Origin: Acidobacteriota bacterium
Lineage (GTDB): Bacteria > Acidobacteriota > Blastocatellia > Pyrinomonadales > Pyrinomonadaceae
DNA length: 64,000 bases
Direction of reading: 5' to 3'
Assembly (NCBI GenBank): GCA_019239425.1
Contig: JAFAZX010000078.1
Location: 62,001 to 126,000, forward strand
In this document: positions 38,657-47,145 of the stretch, piece by piece
Layout of the letters: each line of letters opens with the position of its first letter
How positions within the stretch are numbered: position 1 is the stretch's first letter
Program-made: the position numbers and the translations under genes
The notes under the pieces: model-generated
Told to the model about the DNA's origin: nothing
The model's database searches: none
The model's input: only the letters and a program-made list of their open reading frames with translations

Positions 38657-40009
38657 TTATGACAAGACCGCCTCGGGCTCTTCCATCATCCCGGCCGCGC
38701 CGGGACGCCCCGCCCCCTCCGCGTGCGAAAGCGTCGGCGCGGGCGGGTCCATGTACTGCACGATGTCCTTCGTAAAGAGCAGGTCGAGCGTCCAGTCGAG
38801 CGCCACGCGCAGCTTCTTCTCGAAGCGCGGGAGCTTGGCGAGGTAGATCGTCCGCCACAGCCACCACGCGACGAAGCCCGAGAAGTTGACGCCGAGGATG
38901 TTCGCCACGCCCGTCCGCCGTCCGATGGTAGCGAGCTGGCCCAGGGTCTTGAAGGCGAACGGCCGCCTGGCGCGACCGCGCACCGCCGCCTCGATGTTAC
39001 GCGCTACGACCTTGCCCTGCCTAAGCGCGTGTTGCGCGGTCGGCGGGCACGGCCGCCCCGTCGAAGGGTCAGGCACGGAGGCGCAGTCGCCGAGCGCCCA
39101 CACGCCCGGCCAGCCCTCCACTTCTAGGAATTTGTCCGCGCACAGACGCCCGCGCTCGCGCCTGCACGGCAGGGTTTCGAGCAGCGGGTTGGGCGAAGTC
39201 CCGGCCGTCCAGACGAGCGTGCTCGACGTGATACGTTCGCCGTCGCTCAGGCTGACCTCGCGCTCGGTGACGGACTCCACCTTCGTGTTCGTGCGAATCT
39301 CGACGCCGCGCGCGGCCAGCTTCTTCTGCGCGTAGCGCCCGAGCTTCTCGCCCAACTCCGGCAGGATGACTTCGCCGGGGTGGACGAGCACGACGCGCAG
39401 CATCTCCTCCCTGAGGTGCGGGTAGAAGCGGACGGCCTCGCGCAGGAAGTCGTTGACGCCGGCCACCGTCTCGACGCCCGCGAAGCCGCCGCCCGCCACG
39501 ACCAGATTCAGCAGCGGCGCGCGCGCGCGCGGGCAGCACTCGAAGTCAGCCTCTTCGAGGTTCGAGATGAGGCGGTTGCGCAGGGCCACCGCGTCGCCGA
39601 GCGTCTTCATCGTCAGCGCGCGCTCTTCCAGGCCCGGCAGCCCGTAGAAGTTCGTCACGGAGCCGAGCGCGAGGACGAGGTGGTCGTACTCCAACTCGTG
39701 CCCGTGCCGCTCGCGCCCGTGCGAGACGCCGACCCGCCGGTTCGGCAGGTCTACGTATTCCACGACGCCGTCGAAGAATTTAACCCTGCGCAGGAGCTTG
39801 CGCACGGGGTTGACGATGTGCGTGATGTCGAGGTCGCTGGCCGCCACCTCGTGTAGCATCGGCGTGAACAGGAAGAAGTTCTCGCGGTTGACGAGCGTGA
39901 CCTCGACGCCCGGGTCACGCGCCAGCCCCTTCTCCAGCTCGATGGCGGCGTAGAGCCCCGCGAAGCCGCCGCCCAGTATCAGAATCCTCGTCCGCCTCTT
40001 CTCGTCCAT
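38657..40009 (-). CDS. ndh: Type II NADH:quinone oxidoreductase
   Basis: The product has 450 residues from ATG 40009. The FAD-binding Rossmann motif ILILGGGFAGLYAAIELEKG is near residue 10. The quinone-side segment PMLHEVAASDLDITHIVNPV, the NADH-binding motif LVVAGGGFAGVETVAGVNDF near residue 170, and WALGDCASVPD with FAD-binding aspartate near residue 305 follow, then AQHALRQGKVVARNIEA. The C-terminal hydrophobic segment (WRTIYLAKLPRFEKKLRVAL) anchors it to the membrane. These features match non-proton-pumping NDH-2. It stands apart on the minus strand between a glucosidase and the anti-sigma-like gene. Confidence 0.92.
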   Translation of the reverse strand: MDEKRRTRILILGGGFAGLYAAIELEKGLARDPGVEVTLVNRENFFLFTPMLHEVAASDLDITHIVNPVRKLLRRVKFFDGVVEYVDLPNRRVGVSHGRERHGHELEYDHLVLALGSVTNFYGLPGLEERALTMKTLGDAVALRNRLISNLEEADFECCPRARAPLLNLVVAGGGFAGVETVAGVNDFLREAVRFYPHLREEMLRVVLVHPGEVILPELGEKLGRYAQKKLAARGVEIRTNTKVESVTEREVSLSDGERITSSTLVWTAGTSPNPLLETLPCRRERGRLCADKFLEVEGWPGVWALGDCASVPDPSTGRPCPPTAQHALRQGKVVARNIEAAVRGRARRPFAFKTLGQLATIGRRTGVANILGVNFSGFVAWWLWRTIYLAKLPRFEKKLRVALDWTLDLLFTKDIVQYMDPPAPTLSHAEGAGRPGAAGMMEEPEAVLS

Positions 40010-40202
40010 TCGTCCCCCGGACTGTTCGCAAGTTTGGAAACTTCCGCCGGAGGGTAATCACGCCGGGGCGAGGATTTATTCCTCGCCCGCCCGCGCCGGA
40101 ATAAACGGTGCTGTCGGGGGAATACAACGGCGACAGTCCGGAGAAGGACTCGATTCCCGACGAAATTTCTCAGGAAGGCGCGGCGGCGCGGATTAAATCG
40201 AA

Positions 40203-40451
40203 ATGGGCTCAACCAACACACGGAAAGGCGCGTGCGGGGAGGTTCGTCGGGGGCTGGACGCTCACCTGAGCGGCGAGCTGGGCGCGGGGGCCGCGCGCCG
40301 GACGCGCGCACACATTAAGGAGTGCGCGCCCTGCGCCGCGCTCGCCGCAGAACGTCTGCGCGTGCGCGAACTCCTGCGCCGCGCCGTGCGCGGGGTGCAG
40401 GCCCCGCCGCACCTCGCGGGCGCGATCCGCGCGATGATGCGACGGGGCTGA
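40203..40451 (+). CDS. Small zinc-finger anti-sigma-like protein
   Basis: The product has 82 residues. RRGLDAHLSGELGAGAARRT, then RAHIKECAPCAALAAERLRV, carries the H-x3-C-x2-C motif (HIKECAPC) near residue 37 with an upstream histidine (DAHL), the layout of zf-HC2/ZAS anti-sigma domains. No membrane segment is present. It lies 18 bp upstream of the acyltransferase operon, but no sigma gene is on this strand. It may act on one of the two ECF factors encoded at 33-36 kb. Confidence 0.75.
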   Translation: MGSTNTRKGACGEVRRGLDAHLSGELGAGAARRTRAHIKECAPCAALAAERLRVRELLRRAVRGVQAPPHLAGAIRAMMRRG

Positions 40452-40469
40452 AGCCGGGAGGCTACACGG

Positions 40470-41315
40470 ATGGTCACGACTCTTCTTCCGACCGAAGACG
40501 ACCTGTTTCTGTTTGAGCCGTCAGAGCCGGAGACGGCCGGTTATCCCGTCCGCCCGGAACTGTTGCCCGAGTTCGAGGCCGAAGCCGGCAGGTACGCGGT
40601 GCGCTTCGCGCGGACGGCGGAGGAGCTTGACGCGGTGCTGCGGCTCCGCTTCGAGGTCTTCAACCTTGAATTGGGCGAAGGGCTCGACTCCTCGTTCCTG
40701 ACGCGCCGCGACGAGGACGAGTTCGACGCGACCTCGCACCACCTCCTGGTGGTCGAGCGCGCGGGCGGGCGCGCGGTCGGGACTTACCGCCTGCGCACGT
40801 CGGATACGGATGTCGAGTCGCGCGGCTTCTACTCCGCGGGCGAGTTCAACCTCGCGTGTCTGCCGCCGCAGGTGGCGTCCGAGTCGGTCGAGATCGGCCG
40901 CGCCTGCGTCGCGCGCGAGCACCGGAACACGCAGGTGCTCTTCCTCCTCTGGCGCGGCCTGGCCGCGTACCTCGGCCGCAACCGCAAACGCTACTTCTTC
41001 GGCTGCTGTTCGCTCGCCGGCACGGACGCCGGCGCGGGGTTGCGCGTGCTCGACTACATGGAGCGCGGGGGGCACATGCACCCGACCTTCTACGTCCCGC
41101 CGCGCGCCGGCTTCGAGTGCGACGGGGATGCGAGTGAGGGGCGCGGCGATGGGGAGCCGTCCGTCCCGAAGCTCTTCCGCACCTACCTCCGCTTCGGCGC
41201 GAAGGTCTGCGGCCCGCCCGCGGTTGACCGCGCGTTCAAGACCACCGACTTCTTCGTCGTCTTTGACATCGCGGGAATGGACGCTAAGACCCGGCGGCTC
41301 TTCTTCGAGGGGTGA
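40470..41315 (+). CDS. OlsB-like N-acyltransferase (GNAT/hemolysin-related)
   Basis: The product has 281 residues from ATG 40470. The body reads YAVRFARTAEELDAVLRLRF, EVFNLELGEGLDSSFLTRRD, EDEFDATSHHLLVVERAGGR, VGTYRLRTSD, SVEIGRACVAREHRNTQVLF, LLWRGLAAYLGRNRKRYFFG and CCSLAGTDAGAGLRVLDYM. This is the acyl-ACP-dependent N-acyltransferase family that makes the lyso form of ornithine or related amino lipids. The next gene, one base on, encodes the matching O-acyltransferase, so the pair should build an aminolipid at the cytoplasmic face of the membrane. The exact amino acid is not readable. Confidence 0.87.
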   Translation: MVTTLLPTEDDLFLFEPSEPETAGYPVRPELLPEFEAEAGRYAVRFARTAEELDAVLRLRFEVFNLELGEGLDSSFLTRRDEDEFDATSHHLLVVERAGGRAVGTYRLRTSDTDVESRGFYSAGEFNLACLPPQVASESVEIGRACVAREHRNTQVLFLLWRGLAAYLGRNRKRYFFGCCSLAGTDAGAGLRVLDYMERGGHMHPTFYVPPRAGFECDGDASEGRGDGEPSVPKLFRTYLRFGAKVCGPPAVDRAFKTTDFFVVFDIAGMDAKTRRLFFEG

Positions 41316-41316
41316 G

Positions 41317-42087
41317 ATGAGCGAGGCCGTGAGGACAACGCGTGCGCTCGTGCGCCTCGCCGCACTCTGCCTGACGACGGCCGCGCTCTACGCCGCGTGG
41401 GCCGCGGGTACGGTGCCGCTGTATGTCTCGAAGCAGGCCCGGAGGCGCTGGCGAGGTCTGCTCTTTCGACTGTGGGGACGCGCCGCCGCCCGCTGCGTCG
41501 GGATGAGGCTGGACGCGAGAGGCGTCGCCCCGCGCCCGCCCTTCCTGCTCGTCGTCAACCACCTCGGCTACGCGGACGTGGTCGCGCTCGCCGCCAGTTG
41601 CGAGTGCGTCTTCGTGGCGAAGAAGGAGGTGGCGGCGTGGCCGGTCGTCGGCCGCCTGTGCCGGAGCACGGGGACGATCTTCACCGACCGGCGTTCGCGC
41701 CGCGACATCCCGCGCGCGCTGTCGCTGATTGAATCGGCGCTCGACGACGGCGTAGGCGTCGTGCTCTTCGCCGAAGGGACGAGCACGCGGGGCGCGGGCG
41801 TGCTCCCCTTCAAGTCGCCGCTCCTCGAAGCGGCGGCGCGGCGGGGCCTGCCAGTCCACTACGCCAGCCTGAGCTACAGCGCGCCGCCCGGCGAGCCGCG
41901 CGCCGACAGTTCGGTCTGCTGGTGGGGCGACATGACTTTTCCGAGACACTTCTTCGGGCTGCTGAAACTGAAAATGTTCAGCGCCGGCCTCGTCTTCGGC
42001 GAGGAAGCAATCATCGAGGCCGACCGCAAGGCGCTGGCCGGAAAGCTCCGGGCGGCGGTCGCCGCGCGGTTCGTGCCGGTGGGTTGA
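41317..42087 (+). CDS. OlsA/PlsC-like 1-acylglycerol-type O-acyltransferase
   Basis: The 256-residue protein starts at the ATG at 41317 one base after the previous stop. A membrane helix at the N-terminus (LVRLAALCLTTAALYAAWAA) leads to the PlsC domain: motif I NHLGYAD (H-x4-D) near residue 82, motif II-like region GTIFTDRRSRRDIPRALSLI, motif III FAEGTSTRGAGVLPFKSPLL and a final LPVHYASLSYS. These are the four acyltransferase blocks. It would acylate the lyso-aminolipid made by its neighbour. The tight spacing indicates translational coupling. Confidence 0.9.
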   Translation: MSEAVRTTRALVRLAALCLTTAALYAAWAAGTVPLYVSKQARRRWRGLLFRLWGRAAARCVGMRLDARGVAPRPPFLLVVNHLGYADVVALAASCECVFVAKKEVAAWPVVGRLCRSTGTIFTDRRSRRDIPRALSLIESALDDGVGVVLFAEGTSTRGAGVLPFKSPLLEAAARRGLPVHYASLSYSAPPGEPRADSSVCWWGDMTFPRHFFGLLKLKMFSAGLVFGEEAIIEADRKALAGKLRAAVAARFVPVG

Positions 42088-42092
42088 AGGCG

Positions 42093-42623
42093 ATGTCCGA
42101 GCTTGAGAAGAACAGACTCATCGGCGGCTGCGTCCGCGTCCTCGAACAGGGTCACGCCCTGCTCGGACGCCTCGACGACCGCCTGTACGCTTCGGCCGCA
42201 AGGCTCCCCGTCCAGAGCGCCGCGGGCTCACACGTGCGCCACTGCCTCGACTTCTACCAGAGCCTGCTCGAAGGCGTGTGGGCCGGGCGCGTCGATTACA
42301 ACCGCCGCGGGCGGGACCCGCTCGTCGCGCGCGACCGCGCGTGCGCCGCCGCCCGGATCGAGATCGTCATCGAGGAGCTGCGCGCCCTCGCAGACCTCCC
42401 CGGCGACACGAAGCTGCTCGTCAGCCCCGAAGACTCAGACGCCGATACGTGGTGCGTCTCCACGCTCGCGCGCGAGCTTCAGTTCCTTCTGAGTCACACC
42501 GTGCACCACTACGCGCTCGTGGCGCTGATCCTCAGGCTGCAAGGCTTCGAGCCGGGCGCGGAGTTCGGCGTCGCGCCTTCTACGCTCGCGCACTGGAGGG
42601 AGGAGGCGCTATGTGCACGGTGA
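42093..42623 (+). CDS. DinB-like protein
   Basis: The 176-residue protein starts at the ATG at 42093 behind GGGTTGAAGG. It is a four-helix-bundle protein with GSHVRHCLDFYQSLLEGVWA near residue 47 and ELQFLLSHTVHHYALVALIL near residue 137. The two histidine-bearing helices are in the positions of the DinB/YfiT metal ligands. DinB-like enzymes often act as thiol-dependent S-transferases. It overlaps the next gene by 13 bp. Substrate unknown. Confidence 0.82.
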   Translation: MSELEKNRLIGGCVRVLEQGHALLGRLDDRLYASAARLPVQSAAGSHVRHCLDFYQSLLEGVWAGRVDYNRRGRDPLVARDRACAAARIEIVIEELRALADLPGDTKLLVSPEDSDADTWCVSTLARELQFLLSHTVHHYALVALILRLQGFEPGAEFGVAPSTLAHWREEALCAR

Positions 42624-43390
42624 GCTGGGCGGCGACGGCCGAAGGCTACGAGCTTTTCTGCAACCGCGACGAGCGGCGCACGCGCGCGGCCGCGCAGTCG
42701 CCGACGGTGCGCGGGTCGCGCGGCGTGAGGTTCCTCGCCCCCACCGACGCCGAGGCGGGCGGCACCTGGATAGCCGCGAACGAGTTCGGCCTCACGCTCT
42801 GCCTGCTGAACCGGTACACGGGAGGTGAGTCGCAGGCGGCGGGCGAGTTTAGAAGCCGCGGGCTTCTGCTCCCGGAACTGGCGAGCCTCCGGGACACGGC
42901 CGAGGTCATGCGTGCCGTCGAGTGCGGAAGTCTGTCGCAGTTCCGCCCCTTCACGCTGCTCGCGCTCGCCCCGGGCGCGCCTCCCGCCGCGGCGTGCTGG
43001 ACGGGGCGCCGCCTCCTCGTCTGCGAAGAGGACGGCGACCCGTTGATGCCGCTCACCTCTTCTTCCTTCAACAGCAATGAAGTCGTGCGTGAGCGCATGA
43101 AATTCTTCAGAGGCATGACCGCCGGCCACCCGAGTCCCGCGGCCGAACTTCTCACCCGTTTCCATCACAGTCACGAGCCGGAGCCGGGGCCGTCCTCGGT
43201 CTGCATGCACCGCCCCGACGCTTCGACCGTCAGCTTCAGCCGCGTGAAGGTCAGCCCCGTCTCAATCGAGTTCTACTACCAGCCCGGCCCGCCCTGCGCG
43301 GGCGCGCGAGGCTTGAGTGTCTCCCTCCAGCGCTCGGCGGGGCGGCTTGAGGCGTCGCGTTGGAACCGTTCGGGGGAGGCATTTATATGA
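42611..43390 (+). CDS. TANGO2/NRDE-family protein
   Basis: The 259-residue protein starts at the ATG at 42611 within the end of the DinB-like gene. It opens MCTVSWAATAEGYELFCNRD with the namesake NRDE motif near residue 19, followed by RFLAPTDAEAGGTWIAANEF, GLTLCLLNRY and the rest of the Ntn-hydrolase-like fold (SSSFNSNEVVRERMKFF; SVCMHRPDASTVSFSRV). A Cys at position 2 is exposed, as in Ntn hydrolases after removal of Met. The family has been linked to heme or lipid handling in eukaryotes; the bacterial role is undetermined. It overlaps the next gene by four bases (ATGA). Confidence 0.9.
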   Translation: MCTVSWAATAEGYELFCNRDERRTRAAAQSPTVRGSRGVRFLAPTDAEAGGTWIAANEFGLTLCLLNRYTGGESQAAGEFRSRGLLLPELASLRDTAEVMRAVECGSLSQFRPFTLLALAPGAPPAAACWTGRRLLVCEEDGDPLMPLTSSSFNSNEVVRERMKFFRGMTAGHPSPAAELLTRFHHSHEPEPGPSSVCMHRPDASTVSFSRVKVSPVSIEFYYQPGPPCAGARGLSVSLQRSAGRLEASRWNRSGEAFI

Positions 43391-45018
43391 GCGTGCCCCT
43401 TCTCGACATCCAGAATCTGGCGGGCGCCGGAGAGGTCGGGGCGGTCGCGCTCTTCTTCCTCCTCGCGGCGGCCACGCTCGTGAGCGAAGACGCGACCTGC
43501 GTGACGGCGGGGCTCCTCGTCGCGAAGGGGGAAGCGAGCTTCGCGGTGGCCGCATCGGGAAGTCTCTTCGGCATCTTCGTCGGCGACGTGCTGCTTTTCC
43601 TGGCGGGCAGGTTTGCGGGAAGGCCGGCGCTGCGCGTCGCGCCCCTCAAGTGGTTCGTGCGCGCGGGCGACGTGGCGCGCAGCTCCGAATGGTTCGAGCG
43701 CCGCGGCCCGGCTGTGATCCTTTTGAGCCGCTTCCTGCCGGGCACGCGCGTCGCGACCTACTTCGCGGCGGGGCTGCTCGAAACGAGTTTCCCGAAGTTC
43801 TCGCTCTACTTCCTGCTCGCGGCGGCGGCCTGGACGCCGCTCGTCGTCGGCCTCGCCGCCACCCTCGGCGCCGGCGCGGGCACTCTGACAAGACTGGCGC
43901 TCGCCGGCGCGGCCGCTTACGCGCTCGTCCGGGTCGGGTTGCGCCTCGCGAGTTACCGCGGCCGGAGGCTGCTCGTCTCGCGCTGGCGGCGTACGACGCG
44001 CTGGGAGTTCTGGCCGCCCTACGTCTTCTACGCGCCGGTCGCGGCTTACGTCCTGCTGCTCGGGATCAGGCACCGCTGCCTGACCCTCTTCACCTGCGCG
44101 AACCCCTCGATCCCGGCGGGCGGCTTCGTCGGCGAGTCGAAGCTCGACATACTGCGCGGGCTCTCCTCTTCGACGTGGTCGCGCTCGCACGTGGCGCCCG
44201 CCACCCGCATAGACTCGGCGCTCGACGCCGACGCACGCCTGCGCGCCGCGTGGCTGTTTATGGAGGAGCGCGGCCTCTGCTTCCCCGTCGTCGTCAAGCC
44301 CGACGCGGGACAGCGCGGCGAGGGCGTGCGCGTGGTGCGCTCGGACGCCGAGCTTGAGGACGCCCTGCGCCGCGAGGCGTGCGACCTGCTGGTGCAGGAG
44401 TACGCGCCGGGTCAGGAGTTCGGGGTCTTCTACTACCGCAGGCTCGGCGAGGAACGCGGGCGCATCTTCTCGATCACCGAGAAGCGTTTCCCCGAAGTCG
44501 AAGGAGACGGCCGGAGCACGCTCGAAGAGTTGATACTGAAGGACGAGCGCGCGGTCTGCATGGCGCGATTCCATCTGAAGCAGCACGCGGCGCGGCTGGG
44601 CGAAGTGCTCGCCGGCGGCGAGCGGTTCGCGCTCGTCGAGCTGGGCTCGCACTGCCGCGGCGCGCTCTTCCTCGACGGCTCGCGGTTCAAGACCGAAGCC
44701 CTCGAACGCTCGATAGACCGCTTGAGTCGCGGCTTCGGCGGCTTCTACTTCGGCAGGTTCGACATACGCACTCCTTCGCCGGAAGACTTCCGGCGCGGGC
44801 GCAACTTCAAGGTCGTCGAGCTGAACGGCGTCACGTCCGAGGCGACGCACATCTACGACCCGACGCACGGCCTGCTTTACGCCTACAAGGTTCTCTTCCG
44901 ACAGTGGCGGCTCGCCTTCGAGATCGGCGCGCTGAACCGCGCGCGCGGCGCGCGCCCCGTCACGCTCTTCGAGCTTGTAGGGTTGACCCGCAAGGCATTC
45001 CGCCTCGGGGGGGAATAA
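43387..45018 (+). CDS. DedA-family membrane protein fused to an ATP-grasp domain
   Basis: The 543-residue protein starts at the ATG at 43387, which overlaps the previous stop. Residues about 20-200 are a DedA/VTT membrane domain: VALFFLLAAATLVSEDATCV, RRGPAVILLSRFLPGTRVAT (the conserved R-x3-P-G-x-R motif) and FSLYFLLAAAAWTPLVVGLA. Residues about 270-520 are ATP-grasp: CFPVVVKPDAGQRGEGVRVV, LLVQEYAPGQEFGVFYYRRL, then FSITEKRFPEVEGDGRSTLE and FYFGRFDIRTPSPEDFRRGR with FKVVELNGVTSEATHIYDP providing Mg ligands. DedA proteins move phospholipids across membranes, and ATP-grasp ligases join carboxylates to amines. The fusion suggests an enzyme that modifies a membrane-borne substrate. Confidence 0.9.
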   Translation: MSVPLLDIQNLAGAGEVGAVALFFLLAAATLVSEDATCVTAGLLVAKGEASFAVAASGSLFGIFVGDVLLFLAGRFAGRPALRVAPLKWFVRAGDVARSSEWFERRGPAVILLSRFLPGTRVATYFAAGLLETSFPKFSLYFLLAAAAWTPLVVGLAATLGAGAGTLTRLALAGAAAYALVRVGLRLASYRGRRLLVSRWRRTTRWEFWPPYVFYAPVAAYVLLLGIRHRCLTLFTCANPSIPAGGFVGESKLDILRGLSSSTWSRSHVAPATRIDSALDADARLRAAWLFMEERGLCFPVVVKPDAGQRGEGVRVVRSDAELEDALRREACDLLVQEYAPGQEFGVFYYRRLGEERGRIFSITEKRFPEVEGDGRSTLEELILKDERAVCMARFHLKQHAARLGEVLAGGERFALVELGSHCRGALFLDGSRFKTEALERSIDRLSRGFGGFYFGRFDIRTPSPEDFRRGRNFKVVELNGVTSEATHIYDPTHGLLYAYKVLFRQWRLAFEIGALNRARGARPVTLFELVGLTRKAFRLGGE

Positions 45019-45060
45019 TCTCCTGTCCGCTCGGATATAACCCGCGGAGGTCTTGGAACG

Positions 45061-45519
45061 ATGGAACTCTCGAAACGGATGAAAGCGCTGAGCTGGGTCT
45101 TGCAGGCGGTCGTGGCCGTCATCCTGTTGCAGACGCTCTTCTTCAAGTTCACGGGCGCGCCCGAGTCGGTCTACATCTTCTCGAAGCTGGGCGCGGAGCC
45201 GTGGGGGCGCATCGCCTCGGGCGTCTTCGAGCTGATCGCCGCGGCGCTCCTGCTCTTCCCGCGCACGGCCGCGGTCGGCGCGTTGATGTCGCTCGGCGTC
45301 ATCAGCGGCGCGATCTTCAGCCACCTGACGAGGCTCGGCATCGCGCTGACGGAGGTGGGCGACCGCGGCGAGCTGTTCGCGCTCGCCCTCGTCGTCTTCG
45401 TGGGGAGCGCGGCCGTGCTCTTCATACGCCGCCGCGAGCTGCCCTTCGTCGGCGGCGCGCTCTCGAAGGACGCGCGCGCGCGCATCGACGCCTCCCTCAA
45501 GAGTCGCGCCGGAGTTTAA
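45061..45519 (+). CDS. DoxX-family membrane protein
   Basis: The 152-residue protein starts at the ATG at 45061 after GGAGGTCTTGGAACG. It contains four membrane helices: VLQAVVAVILLQTLFFKFTG, IASGVFELIAAALLLFPRTA, VGALMSLGVISGAIFSHLTR and ELFALALVVFVGSAAVLFIR. The opening with FFKFTGAPESVYIFSKLGAE matches the DoxX-like consensus F-K-TGA. The C-terminal tail (SKDARARIDASLKSRAGV) is cytosolic. DoxX proteins are small membrane subunits with uncertain redox roles. It is spaced 42 bp from the DedA-ATP-grasp gene. Confidence 0.9.
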   Translation: MELSKRMKALSWVLQAVVAVILLQTLFFKFTGAPESVYIFSKLGAEPWGRIASGVFELIAAALLLFPRTAAVGALMSLGVISGAIFSHLTRLGIALTEVGDRGELFALALVVFVGSAAVLFIRRRELPFVGGALSKDARARIDASLKSRAGV

Positions 45520-45522
45520 CCC

Positions 45523-46989
45523 GTGACGAAGAATGGCACGACACACGCGCACGAACACGCGCGGAACCGCTTCGCCGTCATCCCGACGCCGGAACGGCTC
45601 GGGGCTGACACGGCGCGCACGGGACGCGGTGTGACTATCGCCTTCGTCGACTCCGGCTTCTACCCGCACCCGGATTTGGTCGAGCCACGGAGCCGCGTCC
45701 TCGCCTTCAAAGACATCTCGGGTGAGGAGGCGACGCTCGACACCGCTTTCGACTCGGGGCGTGTGCCGGAGTCGTGGCACTGGCACGGGACGATGGTGGC
45801 GGTCGCGGCCGCGGGCAACGGCCGTCTCTCGGAGGGCGTCTACCGCGGCCTCGCTTCCGAAGCCGACGTGGTGCTCGTTAAGGCGAGCAGGCGCGGACGC
45901 ATCACGGAAGAGTCAATCGCCGGCGGCATCCGTTGGGCGGTCGAGAACCGCGAGCGGCTGCGTATACGCGTGCTCAACATCTCGCTCGGCGGCGACGCCG
46001 ACCTGCCACACGCTCTGAGCGACATCGACCGGGCGGCGGAAGCCGCGGTCGCCGCTGGGATAGTCGTCGTCGTCGCGGCCGGCAACTCCGGCTGCGGCGC
46101 GCGCCCGCATTCGATACCGCCCGCGAACTCGCCCTCGGTCATCACGGTCGGCGGCTACTCGGACGGGAACCGGCTCGACGGCGAGGGCTTCGACCTCTAC
46201 TGCTCGAACTACGGCGCGACCGCAGACGGCCTCGTCAAGCCGGAGCTGATCGCGCCGGCGATGTACGTCGCCGCGCCCATACTTCCCAACACGCCGCCGT
46301 ACAGGGCGGCGGAGGCGCTGTCCCGGCTGGCACACGCGCCCGACTACCTGTTCCACGGCCTGCTCGCGGAGCTTTGGCGCGAGGCGGAGTTGCCGGAGTC
46401 GGTGCTCGAAGAAGGGACGGCGGGCGCGCGGGCTCTGGTCGAATCTGAGTTGCGCGAGAGGAAGGTGGTCGCCACGCACTACCAGCACGCGGACGGGACT
46501 TCGTTCGCCGCGCCCGTCGTCTCGTCGGTCGTCGCGCAGATGCTCGAAGCCAACCCGCGGCTGACGCCCGCCGCAGTGAAGCAGATTCTCATCTCGACGG
46601 CGACGCGTGTAGGCGGGGCGCCGCTCCTGCGTCAGGGCTACGGCATCCTCGACGCGCGTCGCGCGGTCTGTGAGGCCGCGAGCGAAACTCACATGCTCAC
46701 GGCGGAGCACTTCGGCCCGCCGCGCGTCGAGGGCGGGCGTCTCGTCTTCTTCTACCACGACGACGCGGCCGCATCGGTCGCGCTCGCGGGCGACTTCAAC
46801 GGGTGGGAGCCCTTACCCCTGAAGAGGGAACCGGACGGCCTCTGGCGCGCCGCGCTCGACATCCCGGCGGGCGGCAGCTACCGCTACAAGTTCGTCGTGG
46901 ACGGGGCGCGCTGGGCGGAAGACCCGTCCAACGGCTTCAAAGAGCAGGACGGCTTCGGCGGCCTCAACTCGGTTCTCAACATCGGCTGA
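45523..46989 (+). CDS. Subtilisin-like serine protease with C-terminal glycogen-binding (AMPK/CBM48) module
   Basis: The 488-residue protein starts at the GTG at 45523 three bases after the DoxX stop. The S8 triad is complete: Asp in TIAFVDSGFYPHPDL near residue 43, His in WHWHGTMVAVAAAG near residue 88, Ser in HADGTSFAAPVVSSVVAQML near residue 326; the oxyanion Asn is in VVAAGNSGCG. There is no signal peptide, so it is probably an intracellular subtilase unless exported otherwise. Residues about 405-488 form an AMPK1_CBM/isoamylase-N domain: VALAGDFNGWEPLPLKREPD, GLWRAALDIPAGGSYRYKFV and VDGARWAEDPSN. Coupling of protease and glycogen binding is uncommon. Confidence 0.9.
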   Translation: MTKNGTTHAHEHARNRFAVIPTPERLGADTARTGRGVTIAFVDSGFYPHPDLVEPRSRVLAFKDISGEEATLDTAFDSGRVPESWHWHGTMVAVAAAGNGRLSEGVYRGLASEADVVLVKASRRGRITEESIAGGIRWAVENRERLRIRVLNISLGGDADLPHALSDIDRAAEAAVAAGIVVVVAAGNSGCGARPHSIPPANSPSVITVGGYSDGNRLDGEGFDLYCSNYGATADGLVKPELIAPAMYVAAPILPNTPPYRAAEALSRLAHAPDYLFHGLLAELWREAELPESVLEEGTAGARALVESELRERKVVATHYQHADGTSFAAPVVSSVVAQMLEANPRLTPAAVKQILISTATRVGGAPLLRQGYGILDARRAVCEAASETHMLTAEHFGPPRVEGGRLVFFYHDDAAASVALAGDFNGWEPLPLKREPDGLWRAALDIPAGGSYRYKFVVDGARWAEDPSNGFKEQDGFGGLNSVLNIG

Positions 46990-46992
46990 GAT

Positions 46993-47087
46993 GAGGCGGA
47001 AGCCCGACCGTGAGGGAGGGCGTACGTCTTCCATGATGAGCCTTGACGGATGACGTGCGCCCTCCCTCACGGTCGGGCTTCCGCCTC
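46993..47087. terminator. 34-bp inverted repeat between protease and aquaporin genes
   Basis: 46993-47026 (GAGGCGGAAGCCCGACCGTG and on) and 47054-47087 are inverted copies with one mismatch and a 27-base loop. Strong stem directly after the protease stop codon; transcription terminator is the likely role. Unlike the others it has no plain internal heptamer rhythm. Confidence 0.75.
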
Positions 47088-47145
47088 GTGGAATAAATCA
47101 AAGCAGTGCCGTGATTCATCCGGCGGGGGTTATCTGTCAACGCCG

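Noticed and set aside
43276-45786. Very long open frame on the minus strand opposite the DedA-ATP-grasp, DoxX and protease genes
   Set aside because: A by-product of high GC third positions; the plus-strand genes have clear domains and binding sites.
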